Positions 29,818-39,374 of a stretch of DNA of 64,000 nucleotides are shown one piece after another. Position numbers and translations under genes: made by a program. The notes below the pieces were generated by a model. It was not told where the DNA came from and ran no database searches. It saw only the letters and a program-made list of their open reading frames with translations. The stretch lies in the NCBI GenBank assembly GCA_005800815.1, contig SYEK01000005.1, forward strand, positions 1 through 64,000, written 5' to 3'. The DNA comes from Actinomycetota bacterium (lineage in GTDB: Bacteria > Actinomycetota > Actinomycetes > Nanopelagicales > Nanopelagicaceae). Within the stretch, counting starts at the first letter, position 1; every line of letters begins with the position of its first letter.

Positions 29818-30939
29818 TCAGTCTTTTGCTGCGACTAGAGTTATTGTGGCCGAGAACTCTTTGCCATCGCGTTGATATCTGATATCCACACTATCTCCCA
29901 CGTTTTTAGCACGAATAGCGACTATGAGATCTTCGGCGGCATTTATCTCTCGCCCCTCAAACTCGAAGATAATATCGCCAGGTTTTAACCCCGCCTTTTG
30001 TGCTGGCCCACCTGCCATGACTCCAGATGCAGATTTAGAAACGAGTGCGCCTAAGCCTGTGAAATTCATATCTAATGAGATACCCAAAATCGGATATGTC
30101 GCCTTCCCATTCTTGATCAACTGCTCAGCAGTCTTGCGCGCTTGGTTGATAGGGATTGCAAAACCTAGGCCGATTGAGCCAGTTTGTGATGATGATCCCA
30201 GCGATGCGATTGCAGAGTTGACGCCGATTACCGCACCAGTCGCATCGACCAATGGCCCACCTGAGTTACCTGGGTTTATAGCGGCATCTGTTTGTAGAGC
30301 GTTGATGAAGGAGTTCTCACTTGATGATCCACCGGCGGTCACAGGGCGGTTCTTTGCACTGATTATTCCCAGAGTCACTGTGCCAGATAATCCAAGTGGT
30401 GATCCAATGGCAATCACGGAATCTCCAACTTCGATCTTATCGCTATCTCCAAATTGCAGCGCAGGCAAATTTGTGGCAACTATCTTGATAACCGCAAGAT
30501 CGTATGAGGAGTCTCGTCCGATAATCTTTGCATTGTAGACATCACCATTATTGAGTCGCACACGCAATGTGCCACCAGATTTAGCAACTGATGCAATCAC
30601 ATGACTATTCGTCAAAATCAAACCAGAGCTATCGATAATGAAGCCAGATCCAGTACCGCTACCACCTCTGCCTCGTGTAGTAATGGAGACTACCGATGGA
30701 AGAACACGTGCGGCGATCCCTGCAACAGAATCAGGTGCTCTCTCAACGACACTTGATGAGGAGACTAGATTCGCCCCTTGAAAAAGAGAGCCCCCAGTTG
30801 CAGTGGTTCCCAGAAGGCCACCGATACTGCTGGCCAAAAGAGCGACTAGAACAATACTGAGCCGTGAGCTCTTATTTTTGCTCCCACTCTCCCACCAGGG
30901 GGGTGAGTACTCACTGCGCTTTGCCCGTGGAAAAATCAT
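29818..30939 (-). CDS. HtrA/DegP-like trypsin-fold serine protease with TM and PDZ
   Basis: TNSHVIA, SYDLAVIKI, NPGNSGGPLVDATG, C-terminal PDZ AGLKPGDIIFEFEG. Confidence 0.95.
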   Translation of the reverse strand: MIFPRAKRSEYSPPWWESGSKNKSSRLSIVLVALLASSIGGLLGTTATGGSLFQGANLVSSSSVVERAPDSVAGIAARVLPSVVSITTRGRGGSGTGSGFIIDSSGLILTNSHVIASVAKSGGTLRVRLNNGDVYNAKIIGRDSSYDLAVIKIVATNLPALQFGDSDKIEVGDSVIAIGSPLGLSGTVTLGIISAKNRPVTAGGSSSENSFINALQTDAAINPGNSGGPLVDATGAVIGVNSAIASLGSSSQTGSIGLGFAIPINQARKTAEQLIKNGKATYPILGISLDMNFTGLGALVSKSASGVMAGGPAQKAGLKPGDIIFEFEGREINAAEDLIVAIRAKNVGDSVDIRYQRDGKEFSATITLVAAKD

Positions 30940-30951
30940 GTCTCTAGTCTC

Positions 30952-31596
30952 CTACAACTTCGTGGCGACTAACAAACCGTCGCCCGTTGTAATAAGAGTG
31001 CTTATCCAGTGCTCTGTATCGTTTTTGATGATCTTCCCGGCATCGCGCAGTGAGACCGTCTTGGGATCTCGCTGGGCAGGATCACAGACTTTGGATCCCC
31101 CAAAAAAGTTATCAATGACCAATGCCCCACCACTTCGCAGGATCCGGTGTGCCTCTCCCATTACAAAGGCCAACTCTTGCGGGTCATGGCGCAAGACGAC
31201 TAAATCATAAGCACGATCAGTCAACTTTGAGATCACATCTAATACAGAGTTGGTGATGAGGCGATATCGTGTTTGAGCAATATTTGCATCACTTAAGGCG
31301 ATTTTCGCGATTCGGGTGTGCTCTAGCTCATCATCGATCGAGGTCAGAGTTCCACTGGTGAGCATGCCATCAAGGAGCCAGAGACTGCCGACTCCTGAGC
31401 CTGTGCCGACTTCGACGACTGATTGGGCAGATAATGAGAATGCTAGATGACGAAGATAGGCTCCGGCGCCCGGTGTGACATCCGATGCTCCAACTTCAAC
31501 ACCGCGTGCACGCGCCTGCGACTTAAAGTGATCCTCAGCGATGAAGTTTTCAGCGTATGAGTGTGGATCGGTCTTCATTTGAGCGTAGTGATCCAT
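30952..31596 (-). CDS. O-methyltransferase (class I SAM)
   Basis: SVVEVGTGSGVGSLWLLDGM; located next to htrA. Confidence 0.87.
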   Translation of the reverse strand: MDHYAQMKTDPHSYAENFIAEDHFKSQARARGVEVGASDVTPGAGAYLRHLAFSLSAQSVVEVGTGSGVGSLWLLDGMLTSGTLTSIDDELEHTRIAKIALSDANIAQTRYRLITNSVLDVISKLTDRAYDLVVLRHDPQELAFVMGEAHRILRSGGALVIDNFFGGSKVCDPAQRDPKTVSLRDAGKIIKNDTEHWISTLITTGDGLLVATKL

Positions 31597-33065
31597 GAGG
31601 TGAGTAGGCGGACACCGAAACCTGTACCACCTTTTGGATTTTCTCCTGCATCCACCTCGCTACGGCCTGTACCTGCGATATCTAGATGTAACCATCGACG
31701 ATTGCCAGCAAAGTGTTCAAGGAACAGGGCCGCTGTCACCGAGCCTGCAGAGTAGTTTGCTTTTTCAGCGGCATGATTAAAATCTGCGACATCACTTGCT
31801 AAAGAGTCTTTGTAATCATCAATAAGTGGCATTCGCCAGATGCGATCGCCTGAATGCTCACCTGCGACTTGGAAGGATTGTGCCAACTTGTCATCTCGTG
31901 TGTACATGGCTGCAAACTGACGCCCAAGACCTAACGTCACGGCTCCGGTGAGAGTTGCGATATCGATCAAATAGTCGGGGTCTAGATTGATATCGGCATA
32001 GGCAAGGCCATCTGCAAGGACGAGGCGACCCTCTGCATCTGTATTAATGACCTCGACGGTTGTACCCCCGTAGTGCTTGATGACATCACTAGGCCGTTGG
32101 GCAGTGGCTGAGATAGCGTTTTCAGCACACATCATGAGCGCAGTGACCCGGACATTTGGTTGTAACTCTTCAACGGCCGTGAGTGTTGCCAGGATTGCTG
32201 CAGCCCCTGCCATATCCGACTTCATCGCCATCATGGAATCGTAGGGACGCTTGAGTGAGATCCCACCTGTATCGAATGTGATTCCCTTACCGACGAGAAC
32301 AACATGCGGTAGTGCCTCATGGGATCTCTTCTTATCTTTCGGAGCATAGGAGATCTCGATAAAGCGTGGTCCTGGCTTGGGTGATGAGCCACCGACGGCC
32401 CGCAGACCACCGAACTCTTTGAGATCTCTTCCACTGCGAACCGTGACCTTTAATCCATTTGATTGTGCTAACTCTTGGGCTTGCCCAGCCAACCACGCAG
32501 GAGTCTTAATATTAGAAGGCGTATGGACCAGATCGCGAGCCAGCGCAATAGCTTTCGCAAAGACATGAGCAGTATCACATATCTCCTTTTGATTGGTTGC
32601 AACTAAGAAAGTGGGGACTTGTGCGCACTCTGTGCTCTTTAAGCTCCATAGGTATGCACCCATAGTCAATGAGATGGCGTGGGCACCAACATCAAAGCTC
32701 TTGACTGCACAGGCAGAGTAGAGGGTTAATTTTTTTCCTCGTACTTTCCGAGCAATCGCCGTTGCAGCGACACGAAAAGATGGTGTTGTAGCATCACCGA
32801 TCGCTGTCAAATAAATTCGATCTGTCACACAGTTATTCGCACTGACGGGGATCTCAAATAGCTCACCCACCTTGCCTGTAGGGGAAAAGAACGAGAGTTT
32901 GTCTTGAAGATCGATGTCAAAATACTCTGCAATATCTTCTATTATCCGCTCTGGGCCTTGAAAAGTGAAGCCACCAGCACCATCACTGGCATAGGCCAGT
33001 GCAATCACATCTGCAGAGATAGCGGCTTTGAGATTAATAGGTGCGCTGGCAAGAGTCCAAGACAT
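31575..33065 (-). CDS. pepA: Leucyl aminopeptidase (M17)
   Basis: VGKGITFDTGGISLKR, MKSDMAGAAAIL, NTDAEGRLVLADGLAYA. Confidence 0.97.
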   Translation of the reverse strand: MSWTLASAPINLKAAISADVIALAYASDGAGGFTFQGPERIIEDIAEYFDIDLQDKLSFFSPTGKVGELFEIPVSANNCVTDRIYLTAIGDATTPSFRVAATAIARKVRGKKLTLYSACAVKSFDVGAHAISLTMGAYLWSLKSTECAQVPTFLVATNQKEICDTAHVFAKAIALARDLVHTPSNIKTPAWLAGQAQELAQSNGLKVTVRSGRDLKEFGGLRAVGGSSPKPGPRFIEISYAPKDKKRSHEALPHVVLVGKGITFDTGGISLKRPYDSMMAMKSDMAGAAAILATLTAVEELQPNVRVTALMMCAENAISATAQRPSDVIKHYGGTTVEVINTDAEGRLVLADGLAYADINLDPDYLIDIATLTGAVTLGLGRQFAAMYTRDDKLAQSFQVAGEHSGDRIWRMPLIDDYKDSLASDVADFNHAAEKANYSAGSVTAALFLEHFAGNRRWLHLDIAGTGRSEVDAGENPKGGTGFGVRLLTSWITTLK

Positions 33066-33093
33066 GCGTTGAAGGCTATCGCCTGAGTTTGCT

Positions 33094-33273
33094 TTACTTC
33101 TTGACTAATCCGACTGCGGCATGAAGAGCGGCGCTCAAATTGTTTGCCTCCTCGGGTTTGAGCTCGACTACCAGGCGTCCGCCCCCCTCAAGAGGGATGC
33201 GCATGACCAGCGAGCGCGCCTCCTTGGTGACCTCCATGGGACCATCACCTGTACGCGGTTTCATGGCTGCCAT
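33094..33273 (-). CDS. DUF3117-family small protein
   Basis: MAAMKPRTGDGPMEVTKEARSLVMRIPLEGGGRLVVELKPEEA. Confidence 0.92.
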   Translation of the reverse strand: MAAMKPRTGDGPMEVTKEARSLVMRIPLEGGGRLVVELKPEEANNLSAALHAAVGLVKK

Positions 33274-33356
33274 GGGAAGACTCCTTTGAGATATGTAAGG
33301 CTGTACAAGCAAGGGGCTAAGTATCTCGTATTTCCTTGGCTGGTGGGAAATCAAAG

Positions 33357-33548
33357 TCAGAGCCCCAGAAGCCCGCTCAGCCGCGCCTTTGCGCTGGCAA
33401 TAACGGCATCCACGGCCCTGACGGGCACCGATAAAAGCTCGGCGATCTCGGCCGAGGACTTAGATCGCAGATAGTGCAGAGTCAGAATAAATCGCTCCTC
33501 TTCGGGCAGGGATGCTAGAACCTGCGCCAGCATCAGGGGATCACTCAT
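33357..33548 (-). CDS. Stand-alone sigma-70 region 4-like HTH protein (63 aa)
   Basis: LASLPEEERFILTLHYLRSKSSAEIAELLSVPVRAVDAVIASAKARL. Confidence 0.75.
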   Translation of the reverse strand: MSDPLMLAQVLASLPEEERFILTLHYLRSKSSAEIAELLSVPVRAVDAVIASAKARLSGLLGL

Positions 33549-33604
33549 GTCCTAAGGCTATCGCTGGAGGCATGCCCCCTGCGTGAAGCGTTGGCTTTAT
33601 AGTT

Positions 33605-34030
33605 TTAGTGAAATGATCGCGCAAATCGCGCCAGTGACAGGCGCACACCGAGATAGATCCCCGGTGAGATGAGGATGAAAATTAATCGTGGAGCCAGAAC
33701 TTCCTCTGACCAATCAAATCGAGTAAGTCCTGGGTTAATCTCACTGAGCTCAAAGCGACCAGTACCTTTGATAATCCGTCCCGTATGAACAACATCACAT
33801 AGATACGGAGGGGTCCAGGTTATTACCTCCATTGTGTCAAGTATCCCGAAAGATTTGATACCGGTGAAGGCGCTGATGCATGTACCCAGACCATCGCGTA
33901 TATGTGAACTCACCCAGACCTTTGTCGCAAGCATCCACTCACCCTGTCTCTGCCAATCAACGAGTGAGTCCCACACCTGCGCAAGTGGTGCATCAATGGT
34001 CAGGGAGATTGCAAGATGATTCTTTCTCAT
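33605..34030 (-). CDS. SRPBCC/polyketide-cyclase-like protein
   Basis: ISLTIDAPLAQVWDSLVDWQRQGEWM...TRFDWSEEV. Confidence 0.82.
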   Translation of the reverse strand: MRKNHLAISLTIDAPLAQVWDSLVDWQRQGEWMLATKVWVSSHIRDGLGTCISAFTGIKSFGILDTMEVITWTPPYLCDVVHTGRIIKGTGRFELSEINPGLTRFDWSEEVLAPRLIFILISPGIYLGVRLSLARFARSFH

Positions 34031-34560
34031 TGCTTGCAGGCCTTGAGTGCATCCTCGACCGTGGTTGTCCATAAAATCAAATCGCGCATGCCTGGCTTTA
34101 TGAACTTCTGTGATTCAAGATGAATGACTAGATCAAGTAATGGGTCATAGACTCCAAAGGGATCAAGAATTACGACTGGCTTGTCGTGAAACTTAAGGTA
34201 TCGCCCAACCCAGATTTCAAAGAACTCTTCCAACGTGCCCGCGCCTCCAGGTAATGTGATGAATGCATCGGCGAGATCAGTGATCATGGCTTTGCGCTCA
34301 CCCATAGTCTTTACAATATGGAGCTCATCATTTTCCTGATCTGCAAACTCAATATCAACTAATGACTGTGGAATCACCCCGATTGTGCGCCCTGCAGCGG
34401 CGCGAGCGCCCCGGGAGACCGCACCCATCATGGAAATATGCCCGCCACCTGTGACTAACTCCCACGATGCACCGCCAATGCCTTCTCCCAAGCGATAGGC
34501 AAGATCAACATACTTTGGGTCGATTGTCGGTGAGGATGAGCAAAAGACGGCGATATGCAT
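34027..34560 (-). CDS. LOG-family protein (TIGR00730; putative nucleotide phosphoribohydrolase)
   Basis: VFCSSSP, VTGGGHISMMGAVSRGA, LPGGAGTLEEFFEIW. Confidence 0.92.
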   Translation of the reverse strand: MHIAVFCSSSPTIDPKYVDLAYRLGEGIGGASWELVTGGGHISMMGAVSRGARAAAGRTIGVIPQSLVDIEFADQENDELHIVKTMGERKAMITDLADAFITLPGGAGTLEEFFEIWVGRYLKFHDKPVVILDPFGVYDPLLDLVIHLESQKFIKPGMRDLILWTTTVEDALKACKQ

Positions 34561-34590
34561 ACGCGAAAGGATAGGGGTTAGGCTTGGAGC

Positions 34591-35508
34591 ATGGGGACTA
34601 TCGCATCTGGATACGCGATCGCCTCGATGTCAGGTGGGACACTGCTTGATGCGTGGTTTCCCTCGCCAGTATTAAGGGCTCTAAAGCCTCAAGTGCCGGC
34701 CGAACTCCAGGCTTTGGTTGGACAGGATGATGCGCGAGCAATAAGGCGTGAGATTAAAAGTATTGAGATTGATATCGACCTTGCTCCAACATCGGCACTC
34801 GATGTCTACCTGCGTCTGCATCTTTTGTCACATCGATTGATCAAGCCTCACGATGCCAATCTAGATGGAATCTTTGCCCTACTTACCAACGTTGTTTGGA
34901 CATCTGCAGGTCCTTGTGTCGTCGAAGATTTCGAGATCACACGTGCACGCCTGATTGCCACTCATGGCCATATCACAGTCTTTAGTATCGATAAGTTTCC
35001 GCGAATGGTTGATTACGTGGTTCCCAGTGGTGTGCGTATCGCAGATGCTGATCGAGTCCGATTAGGTGCCTACCTTTCTCCTGGAACAACGGTCATGCAC
35101 GAAGGCTTTGTTAACTTCAATGCCGGAACTTTGGGCACATCTATGGTGGAAGGGCGAATCTCTGCAGGTGTCATCGTTGGAGATGGTAGTGATATCGGTG
35201 GTGGGGCATCGATCATGGGGACCCTCAGCGGAGGAGGTAAACAAGTAATCTCAATCGGTAAAGCTACGCTCTTAGGTGCCAACTCTGGTTGTGGGATCTC
35301 ACTTGGCGATAACTGCGTGATTGAGGCTGGAACCTATATCACTGCCGCATCCAAAATTCGCCTTCCTGATGGCGAGATTGTTAAGGCTGCATCCCTATCG
35401 GGTGCTCATGATCTCCTGTTTCGTCGAAACTCACTTGATGGCGCACTTGAAGTAGTCAGTCGCACTGGTACATGGGGCGGGCTCAACTCAATTCTGCACG
35501 CCAACTAG
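34591..35508 (+). CDS. dapD: Tetrahydrodipicolinate N-succinyltransferase
   Basis: Hexapeptide repeats GTSMVEGRISAGVIVGDGSDIGGGASIMGTLSGGG. Confidence 0.92.
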   Translation: MGTIASGYAIASMSGGTLLDAWFPSPVLRALKPQVPAELQALVGQDDARAIRREIKSIEIDIDLAPTSALDVYLRLHLLSHRLIKPHDANLDGIFALLTNVVWTSAGPCVVEDFEITRARLIATHGHITVFSIDKFPRMVDYVVPSGVRIADADRVRLGAYLSPGTTVMHEGFVNFNAGTLGTSMVEGRISAGVIVGDGSDIGGGASIMGTLSGGGKQVISIGKATLLGANSGCGISLGDNCVIEAGTYITAASKIRLPDGEIVKAASLSGAHDLLFRRNSLDGALEVVSRTGTWGGLNSILHAN

Positions 35509-36735
35509 ATCAAAGTAGGCCGATGGAATCTTCGTTCGACTTCTAAAGGTCTCACCACGAATCGTAAACTGTGCTCCAGTGCTCGATCTGGCACGTATCT
35601 GTCCGACTGTTCCACTCTCATTTCGTGAAACTATCTCTAGCGCCACGACGTCGGGGAGCAAAAATGCCGCTGCAATCATCGGCTGAGCAACAGTGCGGCT
35701 CCATGTCACAAAGCGTGGGTTCAAGGCTCTATCCAAACTGCCAGGATCATCGACGATATGTGTATAGGGCTTAGCACTGCCCCAAGCGTTGAGTGCAAGC
35801 TCGGTCTTGCCTCCCGAGGATGAGGAGAAGTATGCCGTGATAGGCCTACCCTCCTGGGTCATCACCAATCCAGCGGTTTGTAAGACCGCCTCCTTCCAAA
35901 TCACACCATATTTTTTCTCTATCTCTTTCGCATAACCGAGAAACATTTGATCTGAAATCTCACCGTAGAGTTCGCAATCACACGTCGATCGGTAGGTACC
36001 TGCCTTGCTCATGGCATAACTTCGCGATGCAATCACCTGGGCTTTGAGCGCCTCGACTGGCCAAAAAGATGGCATCTCACTTATCCCCCATAGATACTCA
36101 TCGGATAAGCGCACAGAGTTGGTAAGTTCGAGTCGATATCCCAGAGCAGGATCCTTGACTGCACGCACCTGCATCTGACCGTAGCGATACCTCTTTGTTG
36201 CCCCATTGTGCGTGATGGAGATCAGTGCATCGGCTCCTGTTAAGTAGCGTGTACCGCTCCATCGAATGGTGAAGCTACGGCCCTTGGCAAAAGAGGTTAT
36301 TTTCTTCCCAACACTGATACTAGGCACGAGACTGGCACCTAATACTGTGAGATTGAGCGATGCCTTAGTTGGTAGAACTGCCAGAGGTAGGACATCGACT
36401 TGATCACCAATATCACCGCTAAAAAACTGCACGATTGCGCCATCTGTGCCAGCTGAGATCTTGGTATTGGTGAGTAGGTGACCGATATTTACTCTTACTA
36501 TCTTTGAATCATCGATCGGCTCAATGACGACATCTTTGTAGAAGTATTGAAGGATTTGGGGTGCACTTGACCCACCAATCGCCATCGATCGAGCACCCAT
36601 CTGCGACATACCGACCCCGTGGCCATAACCAGATCCAGTGAACGAGAAATCTATTGGGATATCTACTGCAACTGCAGGGTATGTGTTGAGAAATAGAACA
36701 AGCAGAAGTGCTAGAAACCTTTTAGACATCCTCAT
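35488..36735 (-). CDS. SpoIID/LytB-domain secreted protein
   Basis: Signal peptide; FTGSGYGHGVGMSQMGARSMA; VEALKAQVIASRSYAM. Confidence 0.9.
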   Translation of the reverse strand: MRMSKRFLALLLVLFLNTYPAVAVDIPIDFSFTGSGYGHGVGMSQMGARSMAIGGSSAPQILQYFYKDVVIEPIDDSKIVRVNIGHLLTNTKISAGTDGAIVQFFSGDIGDQVDVLPLAVLPTKASLNLTVLGASLVPSISVGKKITSFAKGRSFTIRWSGTRYLTGADALISITHNGATKRYRYGQMQVRAVKDPALGYRLELTNSVRLSDEYLWGISEMPSFWPVEALKAQVIASRSYAMSKAGTYRSTCDCELYGEISDQMFLGYAKEIEKKYGVIWKEAVLQTAGLVMTQEGRPITAYFSSSSGGKTELALNAWGSAKPYTHIVDDPGSLDRALNPRFVTWSRTVAQPMIAAAFLLPDVVALEIVSRNESGTVGQIRARSSTGAQFTIRGETFRSRTKIPSAYFDLVGVQN

Positions 36736-37525
36736 CGATGGCTGCGCTCTTTCCTAGCTGCAAAAACTCTTGATAAGCATCGATTGTTACACCAGGTGCA
36801 CCGCGTTGCACCAACTTACCCTTGTGTAGCCACGCGACGTCATTACACACATCACGTAAGGTTGCCATTGCATGGCTGACCAGGATCAATGCTCGATCAT
36901 CGCTACGCAACTCCTTGATGCGGTTGAGGGATTTCTCCTTAAATTTCGCATCCCCGGTGCTCAAAGCCTCGTCCACAATCAAGATATCGGGCCTGACTGT
37001 GGCAGCAACTGAGAAGGCCAATCGAGAGAACATTCCCGATGAATATGTGCGCATGGGTGCATCAATAGCCTCTCCCAGTTCAGAGAAATCTGTGATCTCT
37101 TGAAAATGATCAGCGATCTCATCTCGTGACATTCCTGCTGCAAGTCCGCCAAGAAAGACATTATCGCGCCCTGACATCGATGGATTAAAGCCAACGCCGA
37201 GTGCAAGCAAAGTGCTCACACTTCCAAATACCTCTATACGTCCCTGTGATGGGGGGATGATTCCGGCAATAACGCGCATCATGGAGGATTTACCGGCACC
37301 GTTTGCCCCGATGACGCCTAGGACTTGGCCATATTCAACATCAAGATCCACATTATCGAGTGCTCGAATCACTCGAGTTTGTTTTGAACCACGTCCGAGA
37401 GATTTAGCACGTGCCCTCAACGTTGGTCTGCGATCAATCGCAGTGGTATATGTCAGACCCAGAGCGCGAACTGAGACCGCGATCTCCTTGGTCTTATGAG
37501 GACTAGAGGCGGACGGCAAATTCAC
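36722..37525 (-). CDS. ABC transporter ATPase, polysaccharide/teichoic acid export type (Wzt/TagH-like)
   Basis: VIGANGAGKSSMMRVIAG, TYSSGMFSRLAFSVAA, ILIVDEALSTGD. Confidence 0.92.
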   Translation of the reverse strand: MNLPSASSPHKTKEIAVSVRALGLTYTTAIDRRPTLRARAKSLGRGSKQTRVIRALDNVDLDVEYGQVLGVIGANGAGKSSMMRVIAGIIPPSQGRIEVFGSVSTLLALGVGFNPSMSGRDNVFLGGLAAGMSRDEIADHFQEITDFSELGEAIDAPMRTYSSGMFSRLAFSVAATVRPDILIVDEALSTGDAKFKEKSLNRIKELRSDDRALILVSHAMATLRDVCNDVAWLHKGKLVQRGAPGVTIDAYQEFLQLGKSAAIDEDV

Positions 37526-38330
37526 GCTCCCTTGAGAGAAAGAAGTACGTTCCTATCAGAAATATCCCCATGGCCCATGCAAGGGCGGCCAACAGGTTGG
37601 AGCCCTGCGGGGCTTGCCCATACACAAGAGCCTGCGACCAGCTATCAAGAATGGGAAAGAGAGGATTGAGAGCTTGTAAGGATCTCAACGCCGGTTTGAG
37701 GGCAGATGCCTCGTAGAGAATCGGAGAGAGATACAAGAGCGTGCGCGTGAGGTAGGGAAGAAAGCTAGCGATATCACGAAAGTAGACATTGATGCAGGAG
37801 ATCGTGATGGCAAGACCTAGGGCGAGGACTATGGTGATGAGCAAAATCGGCAGCGCCCAGAGCATCTGCCACGAATAGGCAAGACCTAAGACACTGCGGA
37901 TGATGAAAAAGATGACAAGGGTCGGAAGGAACTTGAATACTGCAATAACAACTGCTGAGATCGGAAGCATGATTCGTGGAAAGGCGGTATTGAGAATGAG
38001 CCTTTGTCCTGCTGTAATGGATTTGACACCACCGGTCAGAGAGTTTGCCACCAGATAGAAGAGAAAGAGCGTCGCAGTCAAATGGGCATACCTAAGAGCA
38101 TCAGATGCACCACCGATGATGATGATCAGTAGGAAGTACACGGCCGAGAGCAGAAGTGGGTTAAGAACCAACCAGAGCTGTCCAAAGGCCGAGTCGAAGT
38201 GTTGTTCGCGCAGTTCAGAGCGGGAGTATTCAGAGATGAATCTGCGTCGAGACCAGAGTGATTTCCAGTATCGAACAAGGGGTGGCAGGCCTGCCTTGAA
38301 GGGCTCATAGACCTGCGAAGGCGTGCTCAC
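37503..38330 (-). CDS. ABC transporter permease, polysaccharide export type (Wzm/TagG-like)
   Basis: SRSELREQHFDSAFGQLWLVLNPLLLSAVYFLL, ABC-2 topology. Confidence 0.9.
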   Translation of the reverse strand: MSTPSQVYEPFKAGLPPLVRYWKSLWSRRRFISEYSRSELREQHFDSAFGQLWLVLNPLLLSAVYFLLIIIIGGASDALRYAHLTATLFLFYLVANSLTGGVKSITAGQRLILNTAFPRIMLPISAVVIAVFKFLPTLVIFFIIRSVLGLAYSWQMLWALPILLITIVLALGLAITISCINVYFRDIASFLPYLTRTLLYLSPILYEASALKPALRSLQALNPLFPILDSWSQALVYGQAPQGSNLLAALAWAMGIFLIGTYFFLSREREFAVRL

Positions 38331-38345
38331 AGTCTCAAGGCTACC

Positions 38346-39338
38346 TTACGGTACAAGTGAGCGCGGTGAAGTGAGGAAGCCTGTACCCCAACACATATGC
38401 ATAGTCAGAAGAATCGATGGTAGAGAGAGAACTTCACTTAAAGATTTTCCGATTACTACTGAGGCGATCAGGATAAATAATGCATAGATAAGGACTGGTA
38501 GGAGAAATATAGGTGATATCAGGGTAGCGAGAATTATCGATAGAGCCGAAACTAAAACCGTGAAGGGTGGAGCCAGATATCGTAAGTTGATTGTTCCTTG
38601 ATGGCGACGAGAGACAACCCGTCGCCAGCGGCCATACTCGAAGTATTGGCGAGCAAGTGCACTCAGACTCGAACGGGGCTGATACCTCACAATCAAGCGA
38701 GGATCAAAGTAAATTACGCCTCCAGCGGCACGCAAGCGAAAATTCAACTCCCAGTCCTGCGCGCGAGTAAAGCGCTCATCAAAACCACCAACGGCAAGAA
38801 GGGCCTGTTTTCTAAAGGCCCCTAAATAAACCGTGTCAACGGCACCTGCTAAACCACCTGTATGAAAGCGTGATGCACCCACTCCCAGTGGACTTCGCAT
38901 CGCGCGAGCAACCGAACGCTCAAATACGCCCTGACCATCTGCTGCCATCACACCGCCTACATTGACCGCCCCACTCTGGGTGAGAGTTTCAAGAACCAGT
39001 GTCAGATAGTTCTGTGGAATCTGTGCGTGACCATCGATACGTACAATATTTGAGTACTGGGAGGCCTTGAGTGCCAGATTTAGACCTACAGCTGTACGTC
39101 CGCTCGGGTTAGCAATTATCACGATCCGCGAATCTGACTCTGCGAGTTTTTGGGCGATGACCTCACTGCCATCATCTGATGGTGCAAGAGCCAGAATTAC
39201 CTCTAGAGGACCCGTAAAATCCTGTGACAAGATCGCATGCACAGAGTTTGCTAAGTGCGCGCCCTCATTGCGCACGGCAAGGATTACGGAGATTTCGCGC
39301 CTCGGTGAGCCGTATAACTCATTTGCTGATGTCGACAT
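38346..39338 (-). CDS. GT2 family glycosyltransferase (ExoA-like)
   Basis: ISVILAVRNEGAHLANSVHAILSQDF, RIDGHAQIPQNYL, TRAQDWELNFRLRAAGG. Confidence 0.9.
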   Translation of the reverse strand: MSTSANELYGSPRREISVILAVRNEGAHLANSVHAILSQDFTGPLEVILALAPSDDGSEVIAQKLAESDSRIVIIANPSGRTAVGLNLALKASQYSNIVRIDGHAQIPQNYLTLVLETLTQSGAVNVGGVMAADGQGVFERSVARAMRSPLGVGASRFHTGGLAGAVDTVYLGAFRKQALLAVGGFDERFTRAQDWELNFRLRAAGGVIYFDPRLIVRYQPRSSLSALARQYFEYGRWRRVVSRRHQGTINLRYLAPPFTVLVSALSIILATLISPIFLLPVLIYALFILIASVVIGKSLSEVLSLPSILLTMHMCWGTGFLTSPRSLVP

Positions 39339-39374
39339 AACCCCACCACCGTATCGCTCAAGTACTCTTCGTCT

